Below, piece after piece: positions 12,602-23,739 of a stretch of 64,000 nucleotides of DNA (its first letter is position 1; every line of letters begins with the position of its first letter). The translations under genes and the position numbers were made by a program. Where the stretch lies: contig JAFCMP010000097.1 in NCBI GenBank assembly GCA_017506865.1, forward strand, positions 186,001 through 250,000, read 5' to 3'. The notes below the pieces were generated by a model. It was not told the DNA's origin and searched no databases. It was given only the letters and a program-made list of their open reading frames with translations. This DNA is from Tribonema minus (Eukaryota > Sar > Xanthophyceae > Tribonematales > Tribonemataceae).

Positions 12602-13246
12602 GTCCTCACCGACTACTGCACCACCTTTGCTGAGCACAAGGACGGCATGTACGATGAGCAGCTGCACCCTGCGCGGAGTGTTCAGAGGTTCATCCGTTTC
12701 AGCGCGCGGCAGAGGGCGGTCGCCAGGGTGGCGGAGGTGATCGCGCCGATGCAGCGGCAGCGGATGCCGCCCGAATGGAGACCCTTTCGGCAGCGGAAAC
12801 AGAAGCACCGCAAGTGGCGGACCAACCGCCGGGACCGCCGGGCGGGACGGCGCGTCGTGTTCTTCGGTGTCGCCGCACGGGTGGCGGCGCGCGGCCGTCC
12901 CTTCATTCCCACCAAGGCGGTGGTGTGGCAGCTGGCGTGCCGTACAGTCATCATCATGGTGCCAGAGGCTTTCACCACCATCTGCTGCCCGGGGTGTGGC
13001 CAGCGCACTCAGCCAGGCGGCGAGCAGCACGGCCACAGGAATCGTGTGTGCAACTCCAACCTGCCGCACCGCGTCTGCCCCATTCAGGCAGCCGCGAATG
13101 GCGGGAATCAGGGGCTGGTGGTCTTCAACCGCGACCGCAGCGGCGGCACCAACATGGGCATGCGTGGCGTGTGCGCGGTCTGCGGCGTGGAGGACATCAT
13201 CCCGGGGTACCCTTGGATGGGGCCTGAGGGTGATGGGGACGAGTAG
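12602..13246 (+). pseudogene. Second Fanzor copy, C-terminal exon only
   Basis: A 214-codon exon opens right after an acceptor with VLTDYCTTFAEHKDG. It aligns along its length with block 6 of the minus-strand Fanzor (both have YCTT, LHPAR, QRF.RF, PP.W, FFG and IIPGY). The intron position is identical in the two copies. It keeps a Glu at the RuvC-II position (VPEAFTT, codon 12965-12967), a zinc ribbon CPGC ... CNSNLPHRVC, and RuvC-III NRDRSGGTNMGMRG, whose second Asp (13133-13135) is retained while the first position is Asn. It ends at TAG 13244-13246, with a shorter tail than its sister. The RuvC-I and N-terminal blocks are absent upstream, so I call it a 5'-truncated fragment. It could instead be spliced from exons I failed to see. 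Confidence 0.8.
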
Positions 13247-14792
13247 ATAGTGGGTGGCATGGCGGGGAGCGTGTGTGTGTGTGGGGGGGGGGGGCGAGGG
13301 GGCCCCGGGTGCCAGTGATGGCGGGGGCAGTGGCAGTGCGGGGTAGTACCCGTGGGGTAGTGCAGCTGCCTAGGCAGGTGCCGATGCTGCCTGTTGATGG
13401 TGGCAGCGGCACTTGTGACAGGGGTGCGTCCTATTAGTACCAGCAGGGGGGGGGGGGATGTTGCAGTAGCATGGTAGCTGGTGTAGCATATGTACGTGTA
13501 GTGGGGTGTGGTCTGGAATGTACCCTCGAGGTTGCCAGCCCCCCACTGCTTATTTTTCAAACATTCATGACCAAGGGGCACGGCTAACGCCGGGCATATG
13601 TTGAACACAGGGGACCTTTTACGCAACCAGGGGCCTCCCCCTGCCTTGGGAAGGGCAACCGCAGTCGGGCTTGTAAAACTCATTTGATCCCGCGTTGGCT
13701 CATTGAAAGCCTTTGCGTCCCAGGTTGGCAAAAACCTTTTAATGTGTGCTGAAGCGGGCATGTGCCTTCGGAGAAGACTCTCATACGCTACGGAAGCGGC
13801 ACAGTCAGCCACCGTGCCTGGTGCGTGCTTCTCGAGGCCCCTCAGTGGAGAAGGATCAACAAAGTCTTTGCTGCGGAGGTCCTATGTCTCATCACCTGCA
13901 GGAAGCGCAGCAGCATCAGCTCCAGCTCCAGCAGCCCCTCCCTGAGATGCATGGCAGCATACAAGATGCGCTGCCACCACCAGCAGCACCCAGTTCCAAT
14001 GCGCATTCATATGACTCGGGGCCGGCAACAGCCGATGCCGACGATGGATGATTTTCACTCCTTCTTCAACTCTTTTTTTGTAAGTTCAAGGTTTTATTCT
14101 TCGATGTCATGACCAGTTGGCAGCAGATCTATCTCTATAGCGAGAGTATGTATACGGACTGATACATAGTCCCAGGTGCACAGCGGTGAGAAGGCGACGT
14201 TTATTCTTTCTCTCGGAGGTAACCGCGCAGAAAGTGGCTGTACAGAACGGCCCTAACGAGGAAAGTGCAGTGCAGGACTCACCTAAATAGTCTCTCGGCC
14301 TCCTTAACGCCAGCAGCAAGCACCCTGCTCCCCGCCACTTCAATAACGCCATTTGAAAAAGCAATCGATAGCGGATCAGTTGCCTACGTGCAGTCCCAGC
14401 ACTACACCGGACCGCGTTGTCAACCAATTTTCAAAAACATTGTAGAAATCTTTTAGGAAGAGCAGCAGCAGCAGCAGCAGCAGCAGGTGCTCAGCATCTG
14501 AGGCACACGTGCACAACCGTCAACACGATGCGGTGGTGCCTGGTGAACGGATGCGTCGCAGCATGTTCTTTTTTTTACGACGGAAGCTTTCGTTGCCTGC
14601 GGCTCCCGACTGCTTGTGGCACGCGCCCACAGGCTCCCAGTGGCACGCGTCAAGCCTTCAAGGCCCCATGAAGTCGTCGCCATCGATTCGGTGAGTCAGC
14701 GAACTTTTGACTGCTCAATCAGCTCTAGATTTGCCATTGACTGCTCTCACCCGCACTATGCCATGTCGTTTTCATCCGTTTGTGTTCAACAG
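13247..14792. other. Flank between Fanzor fragment and ATPase-2
   Basis: Mostly unassigned. G runs lie at 13281-13292 and 13447-13456. Open frames at 13703-14112 (one Gln/Pro-rich) and a block ending at a GTGAGT donor at 14690 (HEVVAIDS just before it) may be 5' exons of ATPase-2. The last one joins in phase to the exon at 14793, but nothing in it is diagnostic. Confidence 0.3.
14461..14486 (+). repeat. (AGC)n microsatellite
   Basis: About nine perfect AGC triplets. It lies upstream of the ATPase-2 exons and is not clearly coding. Confidence 0.9.
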
Positions 14793-16908
14793 GCCGCGGT
14801 CGAGACATTTGTAACAGCCCTATTTGGACTCACCAGCGGGGTGGTGCAGCTGGGCCAAAAAAACAGATTTGAGATTACCGGGCAGGGCAAGCTACGGAAG
14901 AGCTGGCTAACACGTACTCGAAGCCAACGCTGGCGAATGAGGATTTGGTGGACCGTGAGTGTTTTATGGAGGGCAGAACCCTGATTGCCAATGCCAGAAA
15001 GAGGACGGTCAACGTTGCTCACCTGGTGTGGGGATCGCGCGGGGGTGGAAAGACCGTGTACACAGACGCAGCAGTGCAGGTACGCGATCAGGCCTGTTGC
15101 TGGTAATCAGCCCAGCATCCATGTAGCAGGGTGGTGAACTTGGCTGGTCGACACCGTTGATTGCCCATCAACCAAAGCACTGTAGGAAATCCTGAAAGTG
15201 TGTTGATCAGTTCCAGGTTGTCCAGTGTGTCCTGACGACTGCTGTTCTAGGCGGCCGGTATTGCCATGTGGAAGCCGTGAGGAAAGTCACCGAGCTCATT
15301 TTTTTTCATCTCAGTTTTTTGGCCTGAAGGTGTTGCGAGGCATGCTGCGGGTGCGCCGTTCCTTGGTGAGGTCAACGTCATGCGCTGCCATGGTGGCAAT
15401 GCCACCCGCTGCTGCACCAGTGCCTGAGTATCTTGTGCTTCTGGCAGCACATGGAGGGCCACTGCTTGTGCAGCCCCCTTCTACATATAGACAATGATGG
15501 ACCACGTGCTTGGCATCGTTTGCCAGCAGATGCGATGACCTGTGTTGGTTCAGCACAATGGCGCCAATTGGTTGAGGACCTGACCTGGCACTCAGCACGT
15601 TGCTTACACACACAGTGCGCAGAGGTGCATCTAACAAGAAACAGATAGCTGCAGCGCTGAGCAGGTCGCTAATACAGGAGCTCGTAAAGTGTATCATCAC
15701 GTTTGTGCATGGAGCGGCGATGCTCCGCAGCACAGCGCGACCTCTGTCAGCATAGCTCGAACATGGCTCTGCTCAGACAATGCCGCCCACTGTGTTTCGA
15801 CGCTTACACAGAGACGACCGGCCTCGCTCGCGGCCCTTTTGAATATGAAAGTGTATGTTGTACAGCAGTACTCTGGGTGCCGTCACCCTGCATTTTCCCC
15901 CGCGGCCATGCTATCTGATGACCCACCTGCTAATTTGGCGTGGTTTGCATTTAATGTATTGAAAAAGTGATTTTGTTCGACGGCGTGCCAAGGACTTCAA
16001 ATTCACTGACAGTTTGATGTTGTGTGGTTTCTGCTGTTGTTTGCCTGCAGGGGATACCTGGCGTTCTTAAGCTGACCTTTGCGGGAGATGCCAGCAAGGC
16101 CAAAGAGTGGATTACAAAACAGGTTTTGGGGCAAATCAGAGCGGACTGGGCCAACCAGTTTAAATCCGTGCCTGCTGAAACACGCCTGCGACTCATTGCA
16201 GAGGTTTACAAGTTTCAAAACAAAGGCGAACGCCTGGTGGTGCTGCTTGATGTTGGGGAGCAAACCACGCCATCAGTACTCACAAAGCTGCTGCTTGCAA
16301 TCAAGGATCTAGGTTACGAGCAAAAACTGATAACCTTTGTTGTCGTCGTGTCAGCAAGCCGCAGTGCAATGGCACTACCCGTCGACCTGATGGCAGCCCG
16401 CACAAGACCTATCGGAGCTCCGGAATTCACAGTCGACGAGGCTCACGCACTGCTTCGCAAGCAGCTTGCCAACCTTGCGCAGCTTCCTGATTTCATCACT
16501 CTTGCCAAAAAGATCACAGCTAAGGTGGGGACCCGTCCTGTGCACCTTGTGGAGGTGTGCGAAAGGTGCCAGCTCACTGACGCCAAAACAGCTGAGGCGC
16601 GCATCGAGCAAGCTGAGGCAGTGGCGGCAGTTGCCGAGGGTGGGGTGGAAGGCTTCATAAACATATGTGTTGAGAAAAAGAAGGTAGACCGCAAAGAAGC
16701 CATTGCCTTTCTGCAGAAACTCTCCGAGCCCGGCATCACACAGACAAAGAAGGATGCTCGAAGGCGCTTTGGGTTTTCAACTGATGCTCAGCTGTTGGAT
16801 GTGCTTGCCCAGCACAAAGCCTTCGCCGTCGATGTGAGCACTGGTGTGCTTGAACACCAGTGTTACTTCACCAAAGCTGTCATTGCAGAGCTCGCAGCTT
16901 GGGAGTAA
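14793..16908 (+). CDS. P-loop ATPase, archaeal/STAND-like (ATPase-2)
   Basis: Two exons are clear. 14793-15079 ends at CAG/GTACGC with Walker A VWGSRGGGKTVYTDA. 16051-16908 follows a CCTGCAG acceptor and runs to TAA. The second exon carries a Walker B-like LVVLLDVGEQ, a sensor strand LITFVVVVSASRSAM, the arm GAPEFTVDEAHALLRKQL typical of archaeal-type AAA ATPases, and a C-terminal helical/winged part. It is the same general family as ATPase-1, so the two ATPases bracket the two Fanzor copies. The first exon appears to change frame near 14890, just after a run of seven A. An extra exon may lie between 15080 and 16050. Family members use ATP to switch or remodel partners; no specific function can be inferred. 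Confidence 0.6.
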
Positions 16909-18212
16909 AGTCCCCTCCACCACCCCCCTGCGCAATATCATAGAACACGATGAAGGGGTGCAGTACGCTCCTCTGCCACATGTAGAGATTCGCATGAGCC
17001 AGTGCATTTAGGGGTAGCAGTGTGCTATGCCGCATCAATCTCACAAACCGTGTACACTCTTGCGTCACTCTCCGCCTTGCCAGTGCTGTTGCTGTTCCAC
17101 TGCTGCAGTCAGTGTGCATTGATGTAATGTGCAACGTAGCCAAGTCCGCTTCCATCGCAGCTTCTACTTTCCTGGACACCCCACTTGTACGTGGTGACGG
17201 TCTGGATTACTTGCTTCTTCTGCATAGAATTTCAAAGTTAAGCTAATAAGCTCCTTATACTTGGAGGCATCTGTAGTGTCGTCTTTGGGCGCTTATCGCT
17301 GCAAAGATGCTTCGGCTGTTCTGAAACCTCAGGCGGTGACAGACCGGCCAACCGCCGGCTGGGATCTAGATCATGGTAGGATTCACAGTGTACTACACTG
17401 TACGGCATCATGGCCTTGGTTTTGACAGTTGAATTGGCGACTTGACAGATGCAGTGCGTACAGTCCAGGTCGAAGCGGCGACTTGACAGATGCAGTGCAA
17501 GGTGCAGTCCCGGCGGGCTGAGTGATGATCACGCTGCAGGTGGCGGCTTTACAGCAGTTGTGGTGGTACTGGTTGCGCTAGCGGCACTGCAGCGCTGATT
17601 GACGTCTTCTGCACAATCTGAGCTTTGGCTTGGTGATAACATTATGTTCTGACTTTTGATGATATGGTGTGCATAGTAATCTGGAGCATAGTGCGCTGGC
17701 AGGAGCTGCTTTGTATATCCACGAGCTGTGATGATCTCTGCGATAACGGAGTCGAGTTGCACTCTCCAGCAAGGGTCCACGATCCCTTGCAGGAATTCAG
17801 AAAGGCACACTTCCATGACTCAACACACGTTGTTATGATGGTGTTGCCTGATGTGTTTGTTCCGCATTCTTTTTGTCAATGGGGCTTCATCTGGTGCTAT
17901 GGTAACACTCAGCTTATTTTGTGGCATGTCATCACGTAGCACTTGGCACATGACGCACGTTGTTACGTCTCGTGCCACCACACGTTGCAAAGTTTTGTTT
18001 TCTTTGGTGCATCGTTGCAAAGCGTTGCTTTGTCTACGGCGCTGCTCACCTCAGGCTGGCACAGGTGTCTCAACCTGTACGCGTTTCATTCATGCTGAGT
18101 TTGTTCAAAACTGACAGAACGCCTGGAATGTACCCTACTATGTCATGCTGGATTAGGCACTTTTCAGACACGTTTCAGTATCAGGTTTGCAGCAAAACGC
18201 TCTGAGCGCAGC
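16909..18212. other. No gene recognised
   Basis: Short open frames only. A local direct repeat (GGCGACTTGACAGATGCAGTGC) occurs near 17434 and 17476. No conserved motif is seen on either strand. Confidence 0.4.
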
Positions 18213-18220
18213 TTACCCAG

Positions 18221-18958
18221 CAGTGTTGTTAATGACGTGTCCTGGGGGTAGGTACGTACGCGTTATGACGTCATTAGCCCGGATCGTACATACTTACGGT
18301 AATGACGGCTAGGGTTTGACCTAAGTAGGGTTAGGGGGTTTAGGGCTTGGCAAGTAGGGTTACGAGGTTGGGGGTTTAACCTGACTTGGGTTTGAGGAAA
18401 GACGGGCCCAAAGTTCTGCCGAGGTCGCTCGCCGCAGTTCTGCCGAGGGGCACGGGGCTTGCCGCGAGGCCTCTGCTCTGCACTGCGGCGAGAGGCATCA
18501 TGCCCGGGTCTGAGGCTGAGGTCGCTGTGCACAACGAGTGCTGCTGCTGCTGGCGGTCAGGCTCGCTGGGACGAGTGTTGCTGCTGCTGGCGATCAGGCT
18601 TTTGGCACTGCCTCGGCGTGTTTTCGTGCGATATGCTTGCAAATGGCATCTGCGTGGCAGTGCGTACATGACATCAAGACACTGTATGGTAGTGCTACTT
18701 TAGTAGTCAAATAATGACTCACATTTGCATGCATCGACCTGAGCATGGCAGCCATGCAGTAGATTCCGATGGTATCTAGCATGCACCATTGCGCCCTGGA
18801 GCATTCTAACCCTATCCTTAGTCAGGATTAGGGCTAGGTTTAGGATATTGCAGCAACTAGGGTTTGCCGTCATTAGCCGTCATTACCCAGAATCCTGCAT
18901 ACTTACGTCGTTACGCGTACTTACGTCGCTACCCGTACTTACGTCATTAACAACACTG
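18221..18958. mobile_element. hAT-like non-autonomous DNA transposon (MITE)
   Basis: The left end is CAGTGTTGTTAATGACGT (18221-18238) and the right end its exact inverse ACGTCATTAACAACACTG (18941-18958). It is flanked by a perfect 8-bp direct repeat TTACCCAG at 18213-18220 and 18959-18966. CA-G termini with an 8-bp target duplication are the hallmark of the hAT superfamily. The subterminal zones carry repeated ACGTAAGTACG-like motifs, as expected for transposase binding sites. The 738-bp interior has no transposase and is therefore dependent on an element elsewhere. It includes degenerate TTTAGGG-like words that are not telomeric arrays. Confidence 0.85.
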
Positions 18959-19500
18959 TTACCCAGGCCCCGCCCCCGGGAGGAGGGGGCTGAACCGGTG
19001 GACCACTGAAGACCCCGAGCCACCCCACTTTCAACAGGAATACCCAGAGTGGGACTAGCTTGTGTATGCACGTGCTGTTTGTTTGCCTTTAACCAGCTAA
19101 TGTGGTCGACTGCAAGTTCAAGAGCCAGGCCTGACACTGACCTCACGTTGTTGAGAGCGGTTCGTTGGCGCTGGGGTGCAGGTCTCACTATGGCAACTGA
19201 GGCTGGCAGTGTGCTGCTGTATCCGAAGCCAATGAGCGCCTGACCATCTCCTATGCGCGTGCTTATCATTGACAAATCAATGTGTAGTGAGGAGCCAGAT
19301 TTAGCCATGACCCCATTGTGTCTATCAACTAATTTTGATAGGTAACTGCTGAAGCTGCAGTGGTTTTTTTGCTTTTTCACTTGTGTAGGTAAAGGAAGTC
19401 AACAGTAAGAACTGAATGGCGATGTGTTTTTGGCTGAAAGTCCGAAAATGGGCAATTGAGACTCGACTTCTCCAAAAACTACTACATCCAAAACTCCCGG

Positions 19501-20040
19501 TTGGTTGAGGGTGCACGCGGCTCCAATGCACACGCTGCCGGCCAGAGTTGCATTTGTTTGTAAGCAGAGGCACATAACAGCAAGAAATGAAAGGTGAATT
19601 CAAAGGTGATTTTCTGGCTGACATTCCAAAAAGGTATCGGTCACTGCAACTCGGATTTTCCTATATTGGCTGCAAGCGAAGCTGCTGGGCGGCTGGCCAT
19701 CTTGAGGGCACGACAAGTGACGCTCAGTTTCTATTGATTGACAAACAAAAAACTGAAGGTTTGTGTTTCGACATTTACTGCATCCAAAGCTGCTGCTCGG
19801 CGCTTCACCATTTTGAGGGTGCGTGCCGCTCTGATGGACACGCTGCTGGCGAGCGTCGCGTTCTGCGCGGCTATGACGCTCAACTTTTACTTGTCGGTCA
19901 ACAAAACTAAAATTTTTGTATGCAGTTAACACGTCCAAAAATGTGTGGCGGCTGACCATCATGAGCATGCACGCCGCTCCAATGCACACGCAGCCGGCCA
20001 GCGCGTTCTGCACGGCGATGGCGCTCACTTTGTTCATCAA
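19501..20040 (-). repeat. Tandem degenerate copies of an Rh-channel exon end
   Basis: Read on the minus strand, at least three of four blocks (19501-19560, 19691-19745, 19809-19890 and 19951-20040) encode decayed versions of the end of the exon at 22851-23035, for example NATLAGSVCIGAACTL and KVSAIAVQNALAGCVCIG; the second block keeps only its outer parts. Each copy also carries intron sequence, with an ACATCCAAA-like word between units spaced about 130-160 bp apart. A further remnant lies at 22655-22690. These are duplications of an exon/intron junction, not a working gene. Confidence 0.65.
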
Positions 20041-20509
20041 CGCAGGCCTACAAAAGCGTGGCATCACGATATAAAAAACAATTTTTTTTTTTCAATTAGC
20101 ACTACGAAAACCATGTTTTGCAGCACTACGCGCGCGTTAAGGGGTGCAACCCGGCAATTTCTCGTATGCGGCCTTGCATGGCAGCAACGAGGCTGCTCTG
20201 AAGTTATTGCCGGATTAGGGGTCCCGGTTGGCGAGAGCACTCATTCAGGAGGGCTTCGGGGGGTCTGCCGACCAAGCAGCAGTAAACAAATGAGCCGTGC
20301 TCGTTTTACACGCTACCTTATGAGGTGCGACCGGGTGCGCTAGAACGCTAGATAAGCAATCTCCAACATCTGTTAAGGTTGCGCAGGCAATAGTGGTGTA
20401 TAACTCACGCGCGTGTGCTAAAAGTGTTTTTGTAGGGATTTCTGACCATGGTTTTTGGGGAGTTGCGTCCCCACTTTTCTTTTCTAGACCCCCTTGGTTT
20501 AACTGGTGC

Positions 20510-20600
20510 GCTGTGACAACCGGTACCAGTATACTGGTGAAACCGGTACAAACTGGTCTGACCGGTTTTCACCTGTGATACCAGTTTTTTACTAGTAATG
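20510..20600. repeat. Cluster of ACCGGT/ACCAGT palindromic words
   Basis: Repeated ACCGGT, ACCAGT and their inverses (for example ACCGGTACCAGTATACTGGT) crowd about 80 bp. A similar cluster lies at 22540-22640. The two could be subterminal arms of an older element of about 2.1 kb that contains the TA-flanked MITE, but I could not define matching ends. Confidence 0.4.
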
Positions 20601-20628
20601 CCAGGGCTTTTCTCATATGCATAGCATA

Positions 20629-21445
20629 CCGTCATGTGCCAAATTAGGCCGGTCGGTCAAAGATTTAGAAATGGTCAAAAAAAGCACTCGGACAATGAAT
20701 AAGGAGCACGCAAAAAAAGCACCAGGCGCAATTAGGACAGGGCCCTCAAAACACCCTCAAGTGGGCACTGTATGACCATCAGCGTGACTTGCAATGCATT
20801 GCGTTGCTTTTGTTCCGTGAAACTCGGGGAAACTCACTTCTTGAAGTTGCAGTGCGAAACATGAATAGAAGCCATGCGCCAAGCGGCTGCAATCTGCAAT
20901 TACAGATTCAAAGACAGCTCACATCTTGGGGGTTTTCTTTCCACCTTGCGAGCCCCAACAGCAGCACTAGCAATACCACCTCCAGCACCATCTTCACATT
21001 CAGAGATACTTGCTTCTGCCCAAGCGAAGTGCGTTTGGGAGACCGGCTAAGGGATTTTATCAGCTAAAGATCTGATGGGGAAGACAGTGACTTTCGTCCA
21101 TCAGATCACTCCAAGGCCGAGAAAACCTTGCTGTATGCATGCTTTGTGCATTGCAAGATGTGCAAGTGCTGCTCTTGTTCATCGGAGGTGCATCATCAGA
21201 GGGTGCAATGAGCACTCGAAGCTGTGCATCTGATAGTGCAATGGCACTTGTAACCCGCTTGCCCTGATGCTGTGCTTTGAGTGCCTCACCAGTACCACAT
21301 GATGTGCATGCCATAATAGGGTAACCACCCAAAAAGTACCACCAGGCCTCAATAGGAATGCAAAAAAAACACCCAGGCCTAATAAGGATCGGTGCCCGGT
21401 ACGCTCCTAATTATTGACTGACCGGCCTAATTTGGCACATGACGG
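20629..21445. mobile_element. TA-flanked miniature inverted-repeat transposon
   Basis: The left terminal repeat 20629-20660 starts CCGTCATGTGCCAAATTAGG. The right repeat 21414-21445 is its inverse, with one mismatch in 32 bp. Both are flanked by TA (20627-20628 and 21446-21447), as for Tc1/mariner-type target sites, although a longer terminal repeat with another target cannot be excluded. The 817-bp interior shows no transposase. One minus-strand frame (21060-21332) is open but unrecognised. The element sits inside the Rh exon-repeat region. Confidence 0.7.
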
Positions 21446-21447
21446 TA

Positions 21448-22539
21448 CGTAGTATATTGTGCGATCAGTACACACAACTACAAAAGCTTCAGGAATAATG
21501 CTTGTTAGGAGCTCGAGGATTCTAGGTTATGCAGCCGAATGGACTCAAGTGCATAGTGCGCAGCTCAAAGCCTTACCCACAGCATACTAGCGCAGTATTT
21601 GCTCCTGTAAGTGACACTCAAAGTGCACCCGTCACGATGCAAAGGCAGTCAGCAACATGTGTGCAGCATGCAGCCAGCAAAAGGATGGGCAACATGCTCA
21701 TATATAATTCTGCCTGCTGCCACCTGTTTCGACTTTCGCTCTGCAATTGGCACCCTTGCACTTGTGGATCAGCAAACAACCTCTGTCATATGTGTAAATC
21801 ACCTTCATGTTTACGCAGCTGAAGCTTGAGCCTTTTATTGGCTGCGACAGCGCATCAGAAGCGGAAACAATCCGATCCGGAGTTGCGTTCCTCAAAATGA
21901 ATGCATCGCGTCCCACATCGGTTGATGGATGCTTATGCTTTACGTCCAACCTGCTATCTCAGCCTGCAGAAGCTGCTTGTGCATTCAGCGACATCAAACA
22001 GTCGCGCATCCATCAATCGGCGACTGCCACCTGTGTTCGATTTTTGCGCCACATGGACCGCTTGCATGCCATCACTAGCCGGACCAATATGTCAACAGCA
22101 GCATCAGTAGGTCGACTCACGACCATATCTGCCAGTATACACCGTCCATCACACCTCTCTCCCGCGCTGAACTACTTAACTTGCCTTCTGGCGCCGCCGC
22201 ACCTCCCTCGCGCTACAGCGTGCGCTCACACGTGTCGTGATCGCCAACTGGAACGCAGTCATTGCCCCTGATGGCGACGTCAGCGCTTACCGCCGCATAG
22301 CACTGTTGCAAGTGCCGCGGCCTCGCAGGCCAGCGCCGGACCGCCGGCCCCTCCGTAGATTTAGTTATTGCAAGCCCGATTTATCGTGTGCTCAGCCCAT
22401 GCGGTCCAGGACATAATTTACAACTTCAAGGCACGAAAAATAATAAACTCGTGCAGAGCTGAACGGTCTACTTGCATTTTGACTGGTGGCGCCGGTCATC
22501 AGCTACGGCATTGGTACATGTTTACAGGTTGCCTCGCGC
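21448..22539. other. No gene recognised
   Basis: Several open frames, none with a known motif. This stretch lies between the TA-flanked MITE and the second ACCGGT/ACCAGT cluster at 22540-22640. Confidence 0.4.
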
Positions 22540-22850
22540 GGCCAGTGACCCGTACCGGTTAGCGAGCGGCAACCAGTTACCGGTTAAAATTGGTACAAAA
22601 AACTGGTACGTGTACCGGTGCTACCAGTTAACGGGGCATCTCTGATATAAATACATCCAAAGCTGCTCGGTGACTCACTATTTTGAGACAACAGTAAGAA
22701 CCGATTGCGGTGCATACGTATATGGAAATTGAATGTATATGTTTACGTGTGTATATATATATAGGAGTATATATTGTTCGGGAAAATCAGTGCAATTCTG
22801 CCGTCGAGTTTGCGTCAAGTCTCTACACATGAAGCCACCAAACGGCTCAC

Positions 22851-23035
22851 CACTTGAAGGGTGCATGCAGCTGCAATGCACACGTCGCCGGCCAGCGTCG
22901 CATTCTGCACAGCGATGGCGCTCAGCTTGCCGCCCAGATACGAGGACGCGGCAAATGCGGACAGCGTGGAGCCGAGCAGCGCCAGGACCGTGTTGGCGAT
23001 GGACAGGAACTGCGCCGCCGCCTGTACTACACGTA
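22851..23035 (-). pseudogene. Rh-type ammonium/CO2 channel, internal exon
   Basis: The minus-strand exon follows a GTCGTTGCAG acceptor and ends at a GTGAGC donor (22850-22845). It encodes RVVQAAAQFLSIANTVLALL, then LSAFAASSYLGGKLS and AIAVQNATLAGDVCIAA. In Rh proteins the segment NTYxxL...F..S...GG.L....IQNATLAGGVAVG is one of the most conserved, covering transmembrane helices that line the channel. Other exons of the gene are missing except for the one near 26 kb, so I treat it as a gene remnant. The organism may hold an intact paralogue. Confidence 0.65.
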
Positions 23036-23141
23036 CTGCAACGACGCACACCGTTAGTGAAGGTCTGGAGAAGCATGCACCATATTTTATGAGCCTTAGG
23101 AAATGACAGCACGTGCTGATTGTACACACGCATATGCAACC

Positions 23142-23430
23142 TCGGCAGCGTCAGGACCGTGCTGGCGATGCACAGGAGCTGCGCCGCTGCCTGCAGTACC
23201 CGTATTGCCGCGACCTACCGTTAGCAACGGTAAGAAAGCCTGGGCGCTGCTTCGAGAGGTGTAAGTGATGACGAGGAGCCTCATGTACCAATTGTACATT
23301 TCCACATGTGAACTATGGCAGGCGCGGACCGTGGTGGTGATGGACAGGAACTGCGCTGCTGCCGCCTGCGGTACACGTATTGCAATGACCTTTTGTTAGC
23401 AAAGGCAAGAAAAAGCGTGCGCGCTAGTAC
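23142..23430 (-). repeat. Two partial tandem copies of the Rh exon start
   Basis: The 5' half of the exon at 22851-23035, with its acceptor and upstream intron, reappears with a period of about 171 bp: at 23142-23220 and at 23315-23395 (RVLQAAAQLLCIAS-like and RVPQAAAAQFLSI-like). Both copies lack the second half of the exon. Confidence 0.6.
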
Positions 23431-23739
23431 GAGACAATAAGCTGCATGTTTTGTGTGTGTGCTATGGTCACCAAATCTGGAAGCCTGGGGATGCCAGGGC
23501 CTTGTTCGGCTGCTGCTGCTGCTGCGCTGGTGCCTGCTGGGCATGGGTCACACCTCTTGTATTAGCTCTCAAAGTAGCTCGCGCCTCTCGGGGCCACCGA
23601 TGATCATAGGAGGCGGTGTAATACAATGTGTTGAGTATGACAATCCTCATCTCGTGGCATGAGAGGCGCTGAGCGTTGAAATCACAGCAACTGATTCCAA
23701 CAGCACGAGGAGAAATTCCAGCATTCGCGCCATGGCCTG

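Noticed and set aside
12443..13069. Minus-strand 208-codon frame
   Set aside because: Shadow of the plus-strand Fanzor exon; no motif of its own.
18280..18370. Telomere-like TTTAGGG words
   Set aside because: Only scattered degenerate copies inside the hAT-type MITE; no uniform array, so not an interstitial telomere.
22700..22780. AT-rich stretch (GTGTATATATATATAGG) as a promoter
   Set aside because: It lies inside the Rh remnant intron and no start of a gene follows on either strand.
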